Below are positions 8,332 through 15,431 of a stretch of 16,326 nucleotides of DNA, piece after piece. Numbering within the stretch: position 1 is the first letter of the stretch; each line of letters opens with the position of its first letter. The stretch covers positions 1 to 16,326 of the forward strand of contig JANMDR010000232.1 in assembly GCA_031376425.1 (NCBI GenBank), read 5' to 3'. Position numbers and translations under genes: made by a program. The notes under the pieces were generated by a model. That model was not told the DNA's origin. It saw only the letters and a list, made by a program, of their open reading frames with translations, and searched no databases. The stretch comes from JANMDR01 sp031376425 (GTDB lineage: Bacteria > Pseudomonadota > Gammaproteobacteria > Burkholderiales > Usitatibacteraceae).

Positions 8332-9351
8332 TTATTTTTCCTGTAGCCAGCGTGCCGCATCCAGCGCAAAATAGGTCAAAATACCATCACACCCTGCACG
8401 CTTAAAGGCGAGCAAGCTTTCTAAGGCGCAATCGCGTTCATTGAGCCAACCCTGTTGCGCTGCCGCTTTAAGCATGGCGTATTCGCCCGATACTTGGTAG
8501 GCAAATGTCGGCACGGCAAAGGTTTCCTTGGTGCGCCGCACAATATCCAAATAAGGCATTCCGGGCTTTACCATCACCATATCTGCGCCTTCTTGCAGAT
8601 CAAGCGCAATTTCGCGCAATGCTTCATCACTATTGGCGGGGTTCATTTGATAATTTTTCTTATCGCTTTTACCTAAATTACCCGCTGAACCCACGGCGTC
8701 GCGAAACGGGCCGTAAAAAGCGCTCGCATATTTGGCGGAATACGCCATTATTGCCGTGTGAATAAACTGTTTAGCATCTAGCGCACCCCGAATCGCACCA
8801 ATACGCCCGTCCATCATGTCTGACGGGGCAACAATATCTACACCGGCCTGCGCTTGTGTAAGCGCTTGCTTACACAAGGCATCGAGTGTTTCATCATTCA
8901 ATATATAACCATTCGCATCGACCAGCCCATCTTGACCATGCGTCGTGTAGGGATCGAGCGCGACATCGCAAATTAAGCCTATTTGCGGGAACTCGCGCTT
9001 AATCGTTGCAACGGCGCGGGGCACCAAACCATCGGCATTCCACGCTTCACAACCATCTGCCGTTTTGTGCGCAACATCAATCACTGGAAATAAAGCTATG
9101 GCTGGAATACCCAGCAACACCGCTTTTTCCACGGTATGAAGCAATTTATCCAAACTTTGCCGCGATACCCCCGGCATTGAGGTGACCGCCTCTTCGCGGT
9201 GGGTGCCGTCAAGCAAAAACACCGGATAAATAAAGTCCGCAGGCCGCAAATGGTGCTCTTGTACCAAATCTCGTAGCCACGGTGTACGGCGCAGCCGACG
9301 CATGCGTCGCGCGGGAAAGTTGCCGAAATTTAAATTTAAGGGTTCTGTCAT
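8332..9351 (-). CDS. hemB: Delta-aminolevulinic acid dehydratase (porphobilinogen synthase)
   Basis: HemB condenses two 5-aminolevulinate molecules to porphobilinogen in cytoplasmic haem synthesis. From the ATG at 9351 the product is 339 residues, normal for the family. The two active-site lysines are visible: Lys207 in YSAKYASAFYGPFRDA and Schiff-base Lys262 in ADMVMVKPGMPYLD. The metal-site loop reads DVALDPYTTHGQDG (129-142), with no cysteine. It resembles the Mg-dependent, zinc-independent enzymes of Pseudomonas and Bradyrhizobium rather than the cysteine-rich E. coli type. A TTG 18 bases upstream is open in frame, but MTEPLNLNFG is the more natural N-terminus. It faces the 7637-8329 gene tail to tail with only two bases between the stop codons. 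Confidence 0.97.
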   Translation of the reverse strand: MTEPLNLNFGNFPARRMRRLRRTPWLRDLVQEHHLRPADFIYPVFLLDGTHREEAVTSMPGVSRQSLDKLLHTVEKAVLLGIPAIALFPVIDVAHKTADGCEAWNADGLVPRAVATIKREFPQIGLICDVALDPYTTHGQDGLVDANGYILNDETLDALCKQALTQAQAGVDIVAPSDMMDGRIGAIRGALDAKQFIHTAIMAYSAKYASAFYGPFRDAVGSAGNLGKSDKKNYQMNPANSDEALREIALDLQEGADMVMVKPGMPYLDIVRRTKETFAVPTFAYQVSGEYAMLKAAAQQGWLNERDCALESLLAFKRAGCDGILTYFALDAARWLQEK

Positions 9352-9484
9352 GGCAATAAAATCTCTCAAAACAGTTCATCAAAATCCAGCACTAAGCTAG
9401 GTGCAAACGCCAATTTCCGCCTATTACCAAAAAAATTACAAAATCTCTGCAAATAAAATGCATTTTAATGGAACTATTAGGCAA

Positions 9485-9627
9485 ACGATTACTCTTACTA
9501 TCGAGTGTGTTGACTCCCCGCTTCACCTCCCTTAAGCGGGTGCTTGCTGAAATGGTTTCCCTGCCAAATCTGCAAGCCGTTCTGGGAGCCAAGGTTAACC
9601 CTTTTCCTTGGCTCCTTTTCTTTTTTT
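9485..9627 (+). ncRNA. Candidate structured small RNA divergent from hemB
   Basis: On the plus strand the engB-hemB spacer contains three consecutive hairpins. Hairpin 1 is CCCGCTT/AAGCGGG (9517-9523 with 9534-9540), a perfect 7-pair stem with a 10-base loop CACCTCCCTT. Hairpin 2 is GCTTGC/GCAAGC (9542-9547 with 9572-9577), whose interior holds a second C-rich stretch, TTTCCCTG. Hairpin 3 is the intrinsic terminator listed separately. No plus-strand gene precedes the terminator, so an RNA gene is the simplest explanation. The CCUCC loop could pair with Shine-Dalgarno sequences. A hemB-associated RNA named anti-hemB has been described in Burkholderia as far as I recall; I cannot say whether this is a homologue. 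The 5' end is uncertain because no convincing -35/-10 pair was found. It could be an unusual RNA leader of something else, but no downstream plus-strand frame supports that. Confidence 0.6.
9585..9627 (+). terminator. Strong rho-independent terminator of the candidate small RNA
   Basis: A perfect 10-pair stem GGAGCCAAGG (9585-9594) and CCTTGGCTCC (9606-9615), with an 11-base loop, is followed directly by TTTTCTTTTTTT. The T tract is on the plus strand only, so it does not serve engB or hemB, which are both on the minus strand. Confidence 0.88.
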
Positions 9628-9644
9628 GAAATCCCTAAAACACC

Positions 9645-10277
9645 TTATTCTGCGTTTTTAAGCCGCATTGCTGCTTCGGCGTCCATATAAATTTGGCTTA
9701 AACGCTTTTCGGCTTCATCCACACCGGTACGCTTCAGGCTTGAAAACAACTGTGCTGTGGCATTTCCTGAGCCCGGCCGTTTTGCCAGCGCTTCGCGCAC
9801 TGAACGCAAAGCATTGATGCCATCGTTGCGTGATAATTTGTCGGCCTTGGTTAACAATACATGCACGGGTTTTTCAGATGGTGAAAACCAATCCAAAAAT
9901 ACTTCATCACTGGGGCGCATGGCATGTCGCGCATCCATAATCATCACCAAACCGGCTAAAGTTTGGCGTGTAGACAAATATTCCGATAAAAATGCATCCC
10001 AATGCGCTTTTACCGCAGGCGGCACTTTGGCATAGCCATAACCCGGCAAATCGGCCACAAACCGGCCTCTGGGAATACTAAAAAAGTTAATTAATTGTGT
10101 GCGGCCCGGTGTTTTTGACACAAATGCTAAACGCCCGTGGCGCGTTAAGGTATTGATTGCACTAGATTTTCCAGCATTTGATCGGCCCACAAAGGCAATT
10201 TCAGCACCTGATTCAGGTGGTAATTGATGGGGATCGTGCGCGGAGGCAAAATACTGTGCGTTTTCAAATAAAGCCAC
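9645..10277 (-). CDS. engB: Ribosome biogenesis GTP-binding protein EngB/YsxC/YihA
   Basis: EngB is an essential TRAFAC-class GTPase that assists assembly of the large ribosomal subunit. The 210-residue product has G1 GRSNAGKS (31-38), the G2 region TPGRTQ (56-61), G3 DLPGYG (76-81), G4 TKAD (143-146) and a G5-like FSS (178-180). The order and spacing are diagnostic, and the length is normal. The start is a GTG at 10277, backed by AGGAG five bases upstream. The MALFENAQYF N-terminus fits the family. It is followed by the hemB spacer on the same strand, without a minus-strand terminator between. Its message may therefore read through the antisense of the candidate small RNA into hemB. Confidence 0.97.
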   Translation of the reverse strand: MALFENAQYFASAHDPHQLPPESGAEIAFVGRSNAGKSSAINTLTRHGRLAFVSKTPGRTQLINFFSIPRGRFVADLPGYGYAKVPPAVKAHWDAFLSEYLSTRQTLAGLVMIMDARHAMRPSDEVFLDWFSPSEKPVHVLLTKADKLSRNDGINALRSVREALAKRPGSGNATAQLFSSLKRTGVDEAEKRLSQIYMDAEAAMRLKNAE

Positions 10278-10282
10278 TACAA

Positions 10283-10287
10283 CTCCT
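10283..10287 (-). promoter_or_regulatory. Ribosome-binding site supporting the engB GTG start
   Basis: AGGAG on the minus strand lies five bases before the GTG at 10277. It supports this non-ATG start. Confidence 0.6.
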
Positions 10288-10356
10288 AGATTTTTAACAC
10301 GCCGAATGCATGAATGCTAGCGTGGGTGAGCGACAATGCGCTAAAATTATGTTTGT

Positions 10357-10384
10357 GCGATTAAACGGTTGCGATTAAGCAGTT
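10357..10384. repeat. Two tandem 14-base repeats in the engB/cytochrome c4 divergent spacer
   Basis: GCGATTAAACGGTT (10357-10370) is followed immediately by GCGATTAAGCAGTT (10371-10384), two mismatches apart, and then by a degenerate third start GCAATTA. On the minus strand the repeats lie just upstream of CATAAT (10346-10351), a possible engB -10. They could be a tandem operator or a local duplication. No known regulator site is recognised. Confidence 0.45.
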
Positions 10385-10523
10385 GCAATTATTTCAGCAA
10401 ATGGCGGCAAGCGATGAGTAACAATAAGCAATAATCACATCTTGCCTCAAATTCTGCGCATAAACATACGAATGCAGGCTTTTACGAATTACCAGATTGT
10501 TCAGATTGTCTAAAGGGTGCTAA

Positions 10524-11258
10524 ATGAAACACGCTCGCAACTTCGCTTCTGCTTTATCCAAAACCGCCAAAACCGCCACAGCCGCCGCTCTTACATTAAC
10601 CTTAGCCGCCTTAAGCGGTCAAGCCTTCGCCAATGATCCTGCACCCGCTGCCGCAGCAACCACTACGGCAACTGCCGCTGCCCCCGCAAAAGCCCTCGTG
10701 CCAACCCGTGCAGAAGTTTTAGCCCGTGGCCAACAAATTGCCGGTGCCGTATGCGTGGCGTGTCACGGTCTTGATGGTAATAGCCCACTACCTGCAAACC
10801 CGATGATTGCTGGGCATCCGCAGCAATACATTGCAACCCAATTAGCGCTTTATAAAGAGGGCAAACGCAAAAACGCTATTATGCAAGGCATGGCTGCAAA
10901 CCTAACGCCGGACGATATGCGCGCTCTGGGCCTTTACTACTCTATCCAAAAAGCCGCGCCTAAAGGCGTAGCCCGCGATAAAGATTTAGCCGATAAAGGC
11001 CAAAAAATCTATCGCGGTGGTATTGCCCAATCTAAAGTGCCATCATGCGCAGGCTGCCATGGCGGTACCGGTGCTGGAATTCCCGCCCTCTACCCTAGAG
11101 TGGCCGGACAGTATCCAGACTATCTACTAGAACAGCTACAGCGCTACGCATCAGGTGATCGTAAAAACATTCAAATGCAGGCTATTGCCTCACGTATGCG
11201 CGAAGGTGAAATGCAAGCTGTGGCCGAATACATGGCTGGAATGCGCGCTGCTAAATAA
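10524..11258 (+). CDS. Dihaem cytochrome c4, periplasmic
   Basis: This is a two-domain class I c-type cytochrome that carries electrons, usually toward a terminal oxidase. The 244-residue product has a signal peptide (AALTLTLAALSGQAFA, likely cleavage after Ala36). An alanine-rich linker follows (37-58). Two similar haem domains follow, with CVACH (Cys77, Cys80, His81) and CAGCH (Cys175, Cys178, His179). Probable distal methionines are Met123 and Met225, by family position. Both halves contain the c4-typical PMIAGHPQQY and PRVAGQYPDY segments followed by LY-x-GxRKN. A good ribosome-binding site (AAAGGG) precedes the ATG by seven bases. In many betaproteobacteria the c4 gene next to engB is followed by cytochrome c biogenesis genes. 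Here it is single, with its own terminator. Confidence 0.95.
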   Translation: MKHARNFASALSKTAKTATAAALTLTLAALSGQAFANDPAPAAAATTTATAAAPAKALVPTRAEVLARGQQIAGAVCVACHGLDGNSPLPANPMIAGHPQQYIATQLALYKEGKRKNAIMQGMAANLTPDDMRALGLYYSIQKAAPKGVARDKDLADKGQKIYRGGIAQSKVPSCAGCHGGTGAGIPALYPRVAGQYPDYLLEQLQRYASGDRKNIQMQAIASRMREGEMQAVAEYMAGMRAAK

Positions 11259-11290
11259 TCTGGTTTAGATTAAATCAGGCGCGTATAAGC

Positions 11291-11337
11291 TGCCTGAAAA
11301 TGCCTTGAAACAGGGCGTTTTCAGGCATTTTTATTTT
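11291..11337 (+). terminator. Rho-independent terminator of cytochrome c4
   Basis: A perfect 10-pair outer stem TGCCTGAAAA (11291-11300) and TTTTCAGGCA (11318-11327), with an inner GCC/GGC extension, is followed by TTTTTATTTT. It lies about 30 bases after the c4 stop and directly before the converging peptidase stop. Confidence 0.88.
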
Positions 11338-11338
11338 C

Positions 11339-13447
11339 CTACCAAATGCGCAACCGCGCTTTTGCCTCCAGATACAGCTGCTGTCCTGGCTGCACATCAA
11401 ACGCATCGTACCAAGCATCAATATTGCGCACTGTGGCGATACGATAGTTCTCTGGTGCGTGGCTGTCATTGGCAAGATACTTTCGCAATGCGGCTTCGGT
11501 CATGGTGCTGCGCCAGCTTCGCGCGTAGCCAATAAAAAATTGGCGATCCTGTTGCCGTATGTATTCTTTATCATTGGCAAGTTGGGTGGCTACTAGGTGA
11601 GCCCGGTGCGCATCGAATGCGGCGGATAGCCCCCCTAAATCAGCAAGATTTTCAACCAGCGTACGCTTACCGTCAATGACCGCATCGGGCGAAACTGGAA
11701 TAGGTCGGTAGCTTGCAAACTGGTTAACCAGTGCGTCTGTTGATGCCTGATACTGCGACATATCGACAGGTGTCCACCAACGGCGAAACCGGCCATCCGC
11801 TTCATATTCAGCACCCAAGGTATCCACAAAATGACTGACTTCATGACCAATGATGGAGCCAATCGCGCCGTAATTCGCGGCTTCCGAGGCGCTTGGATCA
11901 AATTTTGGGGCTTGCAGTAATGCGGCAGTGAAGTTATACGAATTTTGCTGGAACAGTAACACGGCACCAGCCCATTGCGGCGCAACGCTCCATTCGGTTT
12001 TATCAACGGGCTTACCGAGTTTGGCTAAGGTGTGCCGATAATTGCGGTCGCTAATTCGCTGCTGATTAGCCACTGGATTGGCAGCATCAATCACCAGATC
12101 GGCATAGCTAGGCCATTTTTCTGGATAACCCACACCAAAATATAAGGCTTTCAGCTTCGCCAATGCTTGGGTTTTACTGCCAGGTGACATCCATGTTGTA
12201 GCCTCAACCCGACGCGTGAATGCCGCAACCACATTTGCGGTAATAGCTTGTACCCGCGCCTTGTATTGGGCTGGAAAATAGCGTGCGGCATACAACTGGC
12301 CAATAGCATCGCTCATGGCCGCTTGCGTGGCTTCATTCGCCCGCTGTTGGCGTAATATTTGCGACTGCGCTGTTGTACCATTGCTTTTAACAAAGGTGCG
12401 TGGCAATACATCAACGTGCCTATCCACAAGCCGCACCCGAAGATAATCTTTCCATGTTTGCAATGACTGCGATGCCACAAGTGCAGCCACGCCTTTTACG
12501 GCACTTGGTTGCCACGCCACAAAAGTCTGCTGTTTGCCCAACCCAGCTGCGGCAAAAAACGCTGCCCAATCCAAGCCCGGTGCCTGCCGCGCAAACTCCG
12601 CGCGAGTCCACACATTATCGGCATTGCGTTCGTTGCCGGACACCTCGGCAGTGGCATGACTTTGCGCAATCGCGGTTTCTAATGCCATTACAGCTTCGGC
12701 TCTTTGCGTAACCATTGCGGGCGTTGACAACGTTAGCAACTTAGACGAATTATCCGTAACCCCTGCATCAATCAATGCCAGCACATGCGCTATGGTTTGT
12801 TGCCGCTGTGCGCGTAAGGCCTGCATGGCAGGTTCAGCGCTGAGATAGTTTTCACGGTCCGTCAATCCCAGCCCGCCTTGCACAAGAAAGGCAACATATT
12901 CTTTCTCACCGTGAATACTCGCTTGCACGGCCAGACCCAGTACGTGCGCAGAGCTAAAAATACCGACGTTCATGGGATCAACATCCGCACGCAACCCAGC
13001 ACCTAACAACTGCGTAAGCGCGGCTTTATCGCGAACCCGTTCAATACGATTCAACATGGGCTTTAATGGTGCGCTGCCTTTGGCTTCAATGGCCGCATCA
13101 TTCAAATAAGCAGCCCGATAATCAGCCACTTTACGTGCGATTGAGTTTACTGGTGCTGTCGCGCCATCATTTATTAGCGTCGATACTTGCTGCGCCGTGA
13201 GCGCGGCAATCTCATCTCGTGCCGTCCACCGCACCTTACCCGCTGGCAATGCGGTTGACTTAAGCCACGCACCATTGGCATAGGCAAAAAAGTCATCGCC
13301 CGGCTTAATGCTGTTATCAACGCCAGGCTCAATCAGCGGTGCGGATAGGGTTTGCGCGTGAGTTGCAAACGCCAGGATAAGCAGCGCTACCAAAAATACT
13401 GGTGCGGCAACAACGTTACGCTTAAGACTAAATTTCACGCTGAACAT
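11339..13447 (-). CDS. Secreted M13 (neprilysin/PepO-like) zinc metallopeptidase
   Basis: M13 enzymes cleave short peptides. From the ATG at 13447 the product is 702 residues, typical for bacterial PepO-like proteins. It has a signal peptide (VAAPVFLVALLILAFATHA, cleavage before QT), so it is probably periplasmic or secreted. The N-terminal M13 domain begins at the PGDDFFAYANGAWL segment (about 45-60). The catalytic domain has HEVSH (His535, Glu536, His539), the third zinc ligand Glu599 in ENLADLGGL with Asp603, and a terminal RIW that fits the conserved C-terminal tryptophan. A TTG at 13501 is open in frame, but GAGGAG eight bases before the ATG at 13447 decides the start. It lies downstream of the ankyrin gene on the same strand, with a 207-base spacer that holds its own possible promoter. 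Confidence 0.95.
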   Translation of the reverse strand: MFSVKFSLKRNVVAAPVFLVALLILAFATHAQTLSAPLIEPGVDNSIKPGDDFFAYANGAWLKSTALPAGKVRWTARDEIAALTAQQVSTLINDGATAPVNSIARKVADYRAAYLNDAAIEAKGSAPLKPMLNRIERVRDKAALTQLLGAGLRADVDPMNVGIFSSAHVLGLAVQASIHGEKEYVAFLVQGGLGLTDRENYLSAEPAMQALRAQRQQTIAHVLALIDAGVTDNSSKLLTLSTPAMVTQRAEAVMALETAIAQSHATAEVSGNERNADNVWTRAEFARQAPGLDWAAFFAAAGLGKQQTFVAWQPSAVKGVAALVASQSLQTWKDYLRVRLVDRHVDVLPRTFVKSNGTTAQSQILRQQRANEATQAAMSDAIGQLYAARYFPAQYKARVQAITANVVAAFTRRVEATTWMSPGSKTQALAKLKALYFGVGYPEKWPSYADLVIDAANPVANQQRISDRNYRHTLAKLGKPVDKTEWSVAPQWAGAVLLFQQNSYNFTAALLQAPKFDPSASEAANYGAIGSIIGHEVSHFVDTLGAEYEADGRFRRWWTPVDMSQYQASTDALVNQFASYRPIPVSPDAVIDGKRTLVENLADLGGLSAAFDAHRAHLVATQLANDKEYIRQQDRQFFIGYARSWRSTMTEAALRKYLANDSHAPENYRIATVRNIDAWYDAFDVQPGQQLYLEAKARLRIW

Positions 13448-13455
13448 AATCACGG

Positions 13456-13461
13456 CTCCTC
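13456..13461 (-). promoter_or_regulatory. Ribosome-binding site deciding the M13 peptidase start
   Basis: GAGGAG on the minus strand is eight bases before the ATG at 13447. It excludes the upstream TTG at 13501, which would also bury the signal peptide behind 18 extra residues. Confidence 0.7.
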
Positions 13462-13487
13462 TAATGGAAAGTTGACATCCCAACGGC

Positions 13488-13515
13488 AATATCGATTTCA
13501 ATGAAAGCTACTCAA
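13488..13515 (-). promoter_or_regulatory. Possible promoter of the M13 peptidase gene
   Basis: On the minus strand, TTGAGT (13510-13515) and GATATT (13488-13493) are 16 bases apart and lie about 40 bases before the ATG. Each hexamer matches consensus at four of six positions. The call is weak, but the position is right. Confidence 0.3.
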
Positions 13516-13654
13516 ACATCGTATGCTGGATAGTCATGTGCTGTCGCGCTCCAGCCCGACACGTTTGGATCAGTTTCAGACATTCACCGTTTTATTCCAC
13601 GACCGCAACCACCCCGTCCTTACGAAACACTCCCCCCGAAGGAAACAGAAGAGG

Positions 13655-15262
13655 CTATTTCATGGCAACAAGCTTACTAACGCGCTCGGCTATTTCTTCG
13701 AAGGCGCGGCTAGCATCACTGCACAATGGTGTGTTGAGCGTTTTTAATCTGGCACCCTCGCAAAGTCTATTGATACTCGCTTGAACAATAACCGCACTCG
13801 TAACGGCTTTATTGATTAAAACGAAAGTACGAGTGGTAGAAATGCCATGACCTATTGCAACGATGGGAAACTCAAAACTTTGACCGTCAGGGCGCACAAG
13901 ATTTTCGCGCCATTTTAAATCGAGCGCTAGCGTTAACTCATTATTTTCGAACCCTTTAGTTGTCAGCTCAAGTTGTTTTTTGAAAGTTTCACGCGACTGT
14001 TTAACCAGCGCTAAAACTTTTGCAGCCCCTTTTTTACACACTCCAACTTGAATACCATCTAAGGCATTCATATTGTTGATGATCTCAAACGCACTCGCGT
14101 TCTCGCAAGTAATGCTGGCATATTGATTTGGGGCGGCACCGTATAAAGCAAATACCGGCGCACCTCGCTTTGGCAGCCCCATATCTAAACCGAAGCGTGG
14201 TGAATCCATCGCTGCAACATCATCAATAATCACGCCAGCTTGCATATCAAATTTATTAAGCCCTTCGCGCTCGAATGATACCTTTGGCAGACTCAAATTA
14301 TTAGGCGATCCTGCTTTCAGCAAGGTATCAATCAGTTGCTTACTTCGAAACTTTCGCGCCCACATTAATGGCGTATTGCCTTCGTCATCAGTAGCGAGCG
14401 GATCGGCACCCGCCTGCAACAGCGCAAGCGCAAAATCGTTTAATCCGCGCCGTGTTGCGTGCAGAAGCGCCAATCTATCTTTTTTAGCGATGAGTTTATC
14501 GCGGCGTAAAAGGGCTATTCCCAAATCATCACGATTTGCTATCGCCAAGGTAAGTAGCGGGCCACAATCAATTTTTTTCTCCTCCTCCATCGCAAAAACC
14601 ATACAAGTTCCTGCGTTAATCGTCGCGCCTTTGCTGAGCAAAAGCGCAATGATTTCTTTATCTTCACGAGCCGTAAAGGTGAGCATATTGCTACGCTGAC
14701 CTCCACTGCCTTGAACATCAGACAATTTGGCACCCGCATTGATGAGAAAGCGCACAACTTCTAATTTTGAATAAGTGCGTTGCGGCTCTCCCGCTTTAGG
14801 CGTTTGTAGGAATTTAAATTCGCGACCAAGCACAGCTAGGGCATTGGCTAATGGTGTGCGGTTTTCGCCACTTTTGCCGTCAATGCCAGCACCGGCTTTA
14901 ATGAGTAATTCAACTTTTGCCAAATCCATTCCTGCATAAGAAAGCGGGCTAGCTTCTACCCCTGTGGGATGTTTCACATTTGCATCAGCACCATTTTTTA
15001 GCACGAATGCCAGCGTGGCAATATCCCGATTAGACCTAACAGCATCATAGATTGCCGCAGGATTAGTCCGTGCATATCGCGTGGCATCGCCACCTTTGGA
15101 GATAGCGTAGCGTAATGCGCTTTCTGAATGATTAGCCATCGCATCATAAGCGGCGTAATAATAATATTGATTATTAGGTGGCGTTTTAGCTTGCGCCACT
15201 GCGTATGCCGAATGCAGCGACCACATTAAAACTGCGCACGCAATCTGTATAGTTTTTTTCAT
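13655..15262 (-). CDS. Exported ankyrin-repeat protein with unknown C-terminal domain
   Basis: The 535-residue product begins with a signal peptide (MKKTIQIACAVLMWSLHSAYA), so it is probably periplasmic or secreted. Residues about 66-320 are ankyrin-like. Helix-turn units end in repeats such as LKNGADANV, IKAGAGIDG, INAGAKL, LLSKGATINAG and LLQAGADPLATDDEGNTPLMWA. The middle copies are degenerate or contain insertions. Residues about 325-535 form a separate domain I do not recognise, with RFGLDMGLPKRGAPVFALYG and a VAIGHGISTTRTFVLI core. The mature chain has six cysteines (220, 233, 386, 409, 501, 514) spaced as three close pairs, suggesting disulfides. The ATG has no strong Shine-Dalgarno. 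Ankyrin repeats imply protein binding; the partner is unknown. The M13 peptidase follows on the same strand. Confidence 0.88.
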   Translation of the reverse strand: MKKTIQIACAVLMWSLHSAYAVAQAKTPPNNQYYYYAAYDAMANHSESALRYAISKGGDATRYARTNPAAIYDAVRSNRDIATLAFVLKNGADANVKHPTGVEASPLSYAGMDLAKVELLIKAGAGIDGKSGENRTPLANALAVLGREFKFLQTPKAGEPQRTYSKLEVVRFLINAGAKLSDVQGSGGQRSNMLTFTAREDKEIIALLLSKGATINAGTCMVFAMEEEKKIDCGPLLTLAIANRDDLGIALLRRDKLIAKKDRLALLHATRRGLNDFALALLQAGADPLATDDEGNTPLMWARKFRSKQLIDTLLKAGSPNNLSLPKVSFEREGLNKFDMQAGVIIDDVAAMDSPRFGLDMGLPKRGAPVFALYGAAPNQYASITCENASAFEIINNMNALDGIQVGVCKKGAAKVLALVKQSRETFKKQLELTTKGFENNELTLALDLKWRENLVRPDGQSFEFPIVAIGHGISTTRTFVLINKAVTSAVIVQASINRLCEGARLKTLNTPLCSDASRAFEEIAERVSKLVAMK

Positions 15263-15291
15263 ATTTTTAGCGGCTCAAAAATGGGGGGGTA

Positions 15292-15319
15292 ATCCTAAGG
15301 GAGTAAAGCGAGAGGGCAA
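15292..15319 (-). promoter_or_regulatory. Possible promoter of the ankyrin gene
   Basis: On the minus strand, TTGCCC (15314-15319) and TAGGAT (15292-15297) are 16 bases apart. The same TAGGAT -10 occurs in the pilM promoter candidate. Transcription would begin inside or next to the G7 run at 15283-15289 (C7 in the RNA). Confidence 0.3.
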
Positions 15320-15350
15320 ATTTGACCATCACAAACTAACCCTATACATG

Positions 15351-15387
15351 CTAAAAACGCCCTATGATAGAGCGTTTTTAGGCATTT
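15351..15387. terminator. Inverted repeat, probable intrinsic terminator
   Basis: CTAAAAACGC (15351-15360) and GCGTTTTTAG (15372-15381) form a perfect 10-pair stem, followed on the plus strand by GCATTTTATT. It resembles the cytochrome c4 terminator, which shares GCGTTTT, then AGGCATTTT. It sits 45 bases after the stop of the minus-strand gene remnant, where a terminator for that gene is expected. However, the better T tract is on the plus strand, where no gene is seen. Direction is therefore left open. Confidence 0.55.
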
Positions 15388-15431
15388 TATTACTTGAAAA
15401 AATTCGAGTAATGGCAGCAAGCAAAGGGCAC

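Noticed and set aside
9351..9369. TTG start giving a six-residue longer HemB
   Set aside because: A TTG start with no ribosome-binding site at the right distance. MTEPLNLNFG is the natural N-terminus for the family.
9392..9592. 66-codon minus-strand frame in the engB-hemB spacer
   Set aside because: It spans the antisense of two strong plus-strand hairpins, has no ribosome-binding site and encodes no recognisable protein. The hairpins explain the sequence better.
9485..9627. 6S RNA in the engB-hemB spacer
   Set aside because: The ends do not pair into the long closing stem of 6S RNA, and the 3' end is a local terminator hairpin. Size and shape fit a small trans-acting RNA better.
11305..11535. 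76-codon plus-strand frame after cytochrome c4
   Set aside because: It starts inside the c4 terminator and overlaps the end of the M13 peptidase gene in antisense.
13523..13784. Two overlapping plus-strand frames of 74 and 82 codons upstream of the peptidase
   Set aside because: They run into the antisense of the ankyrin gene's 3' end, have no good start signal, and their composition looks like a shadow of the opposite strand.
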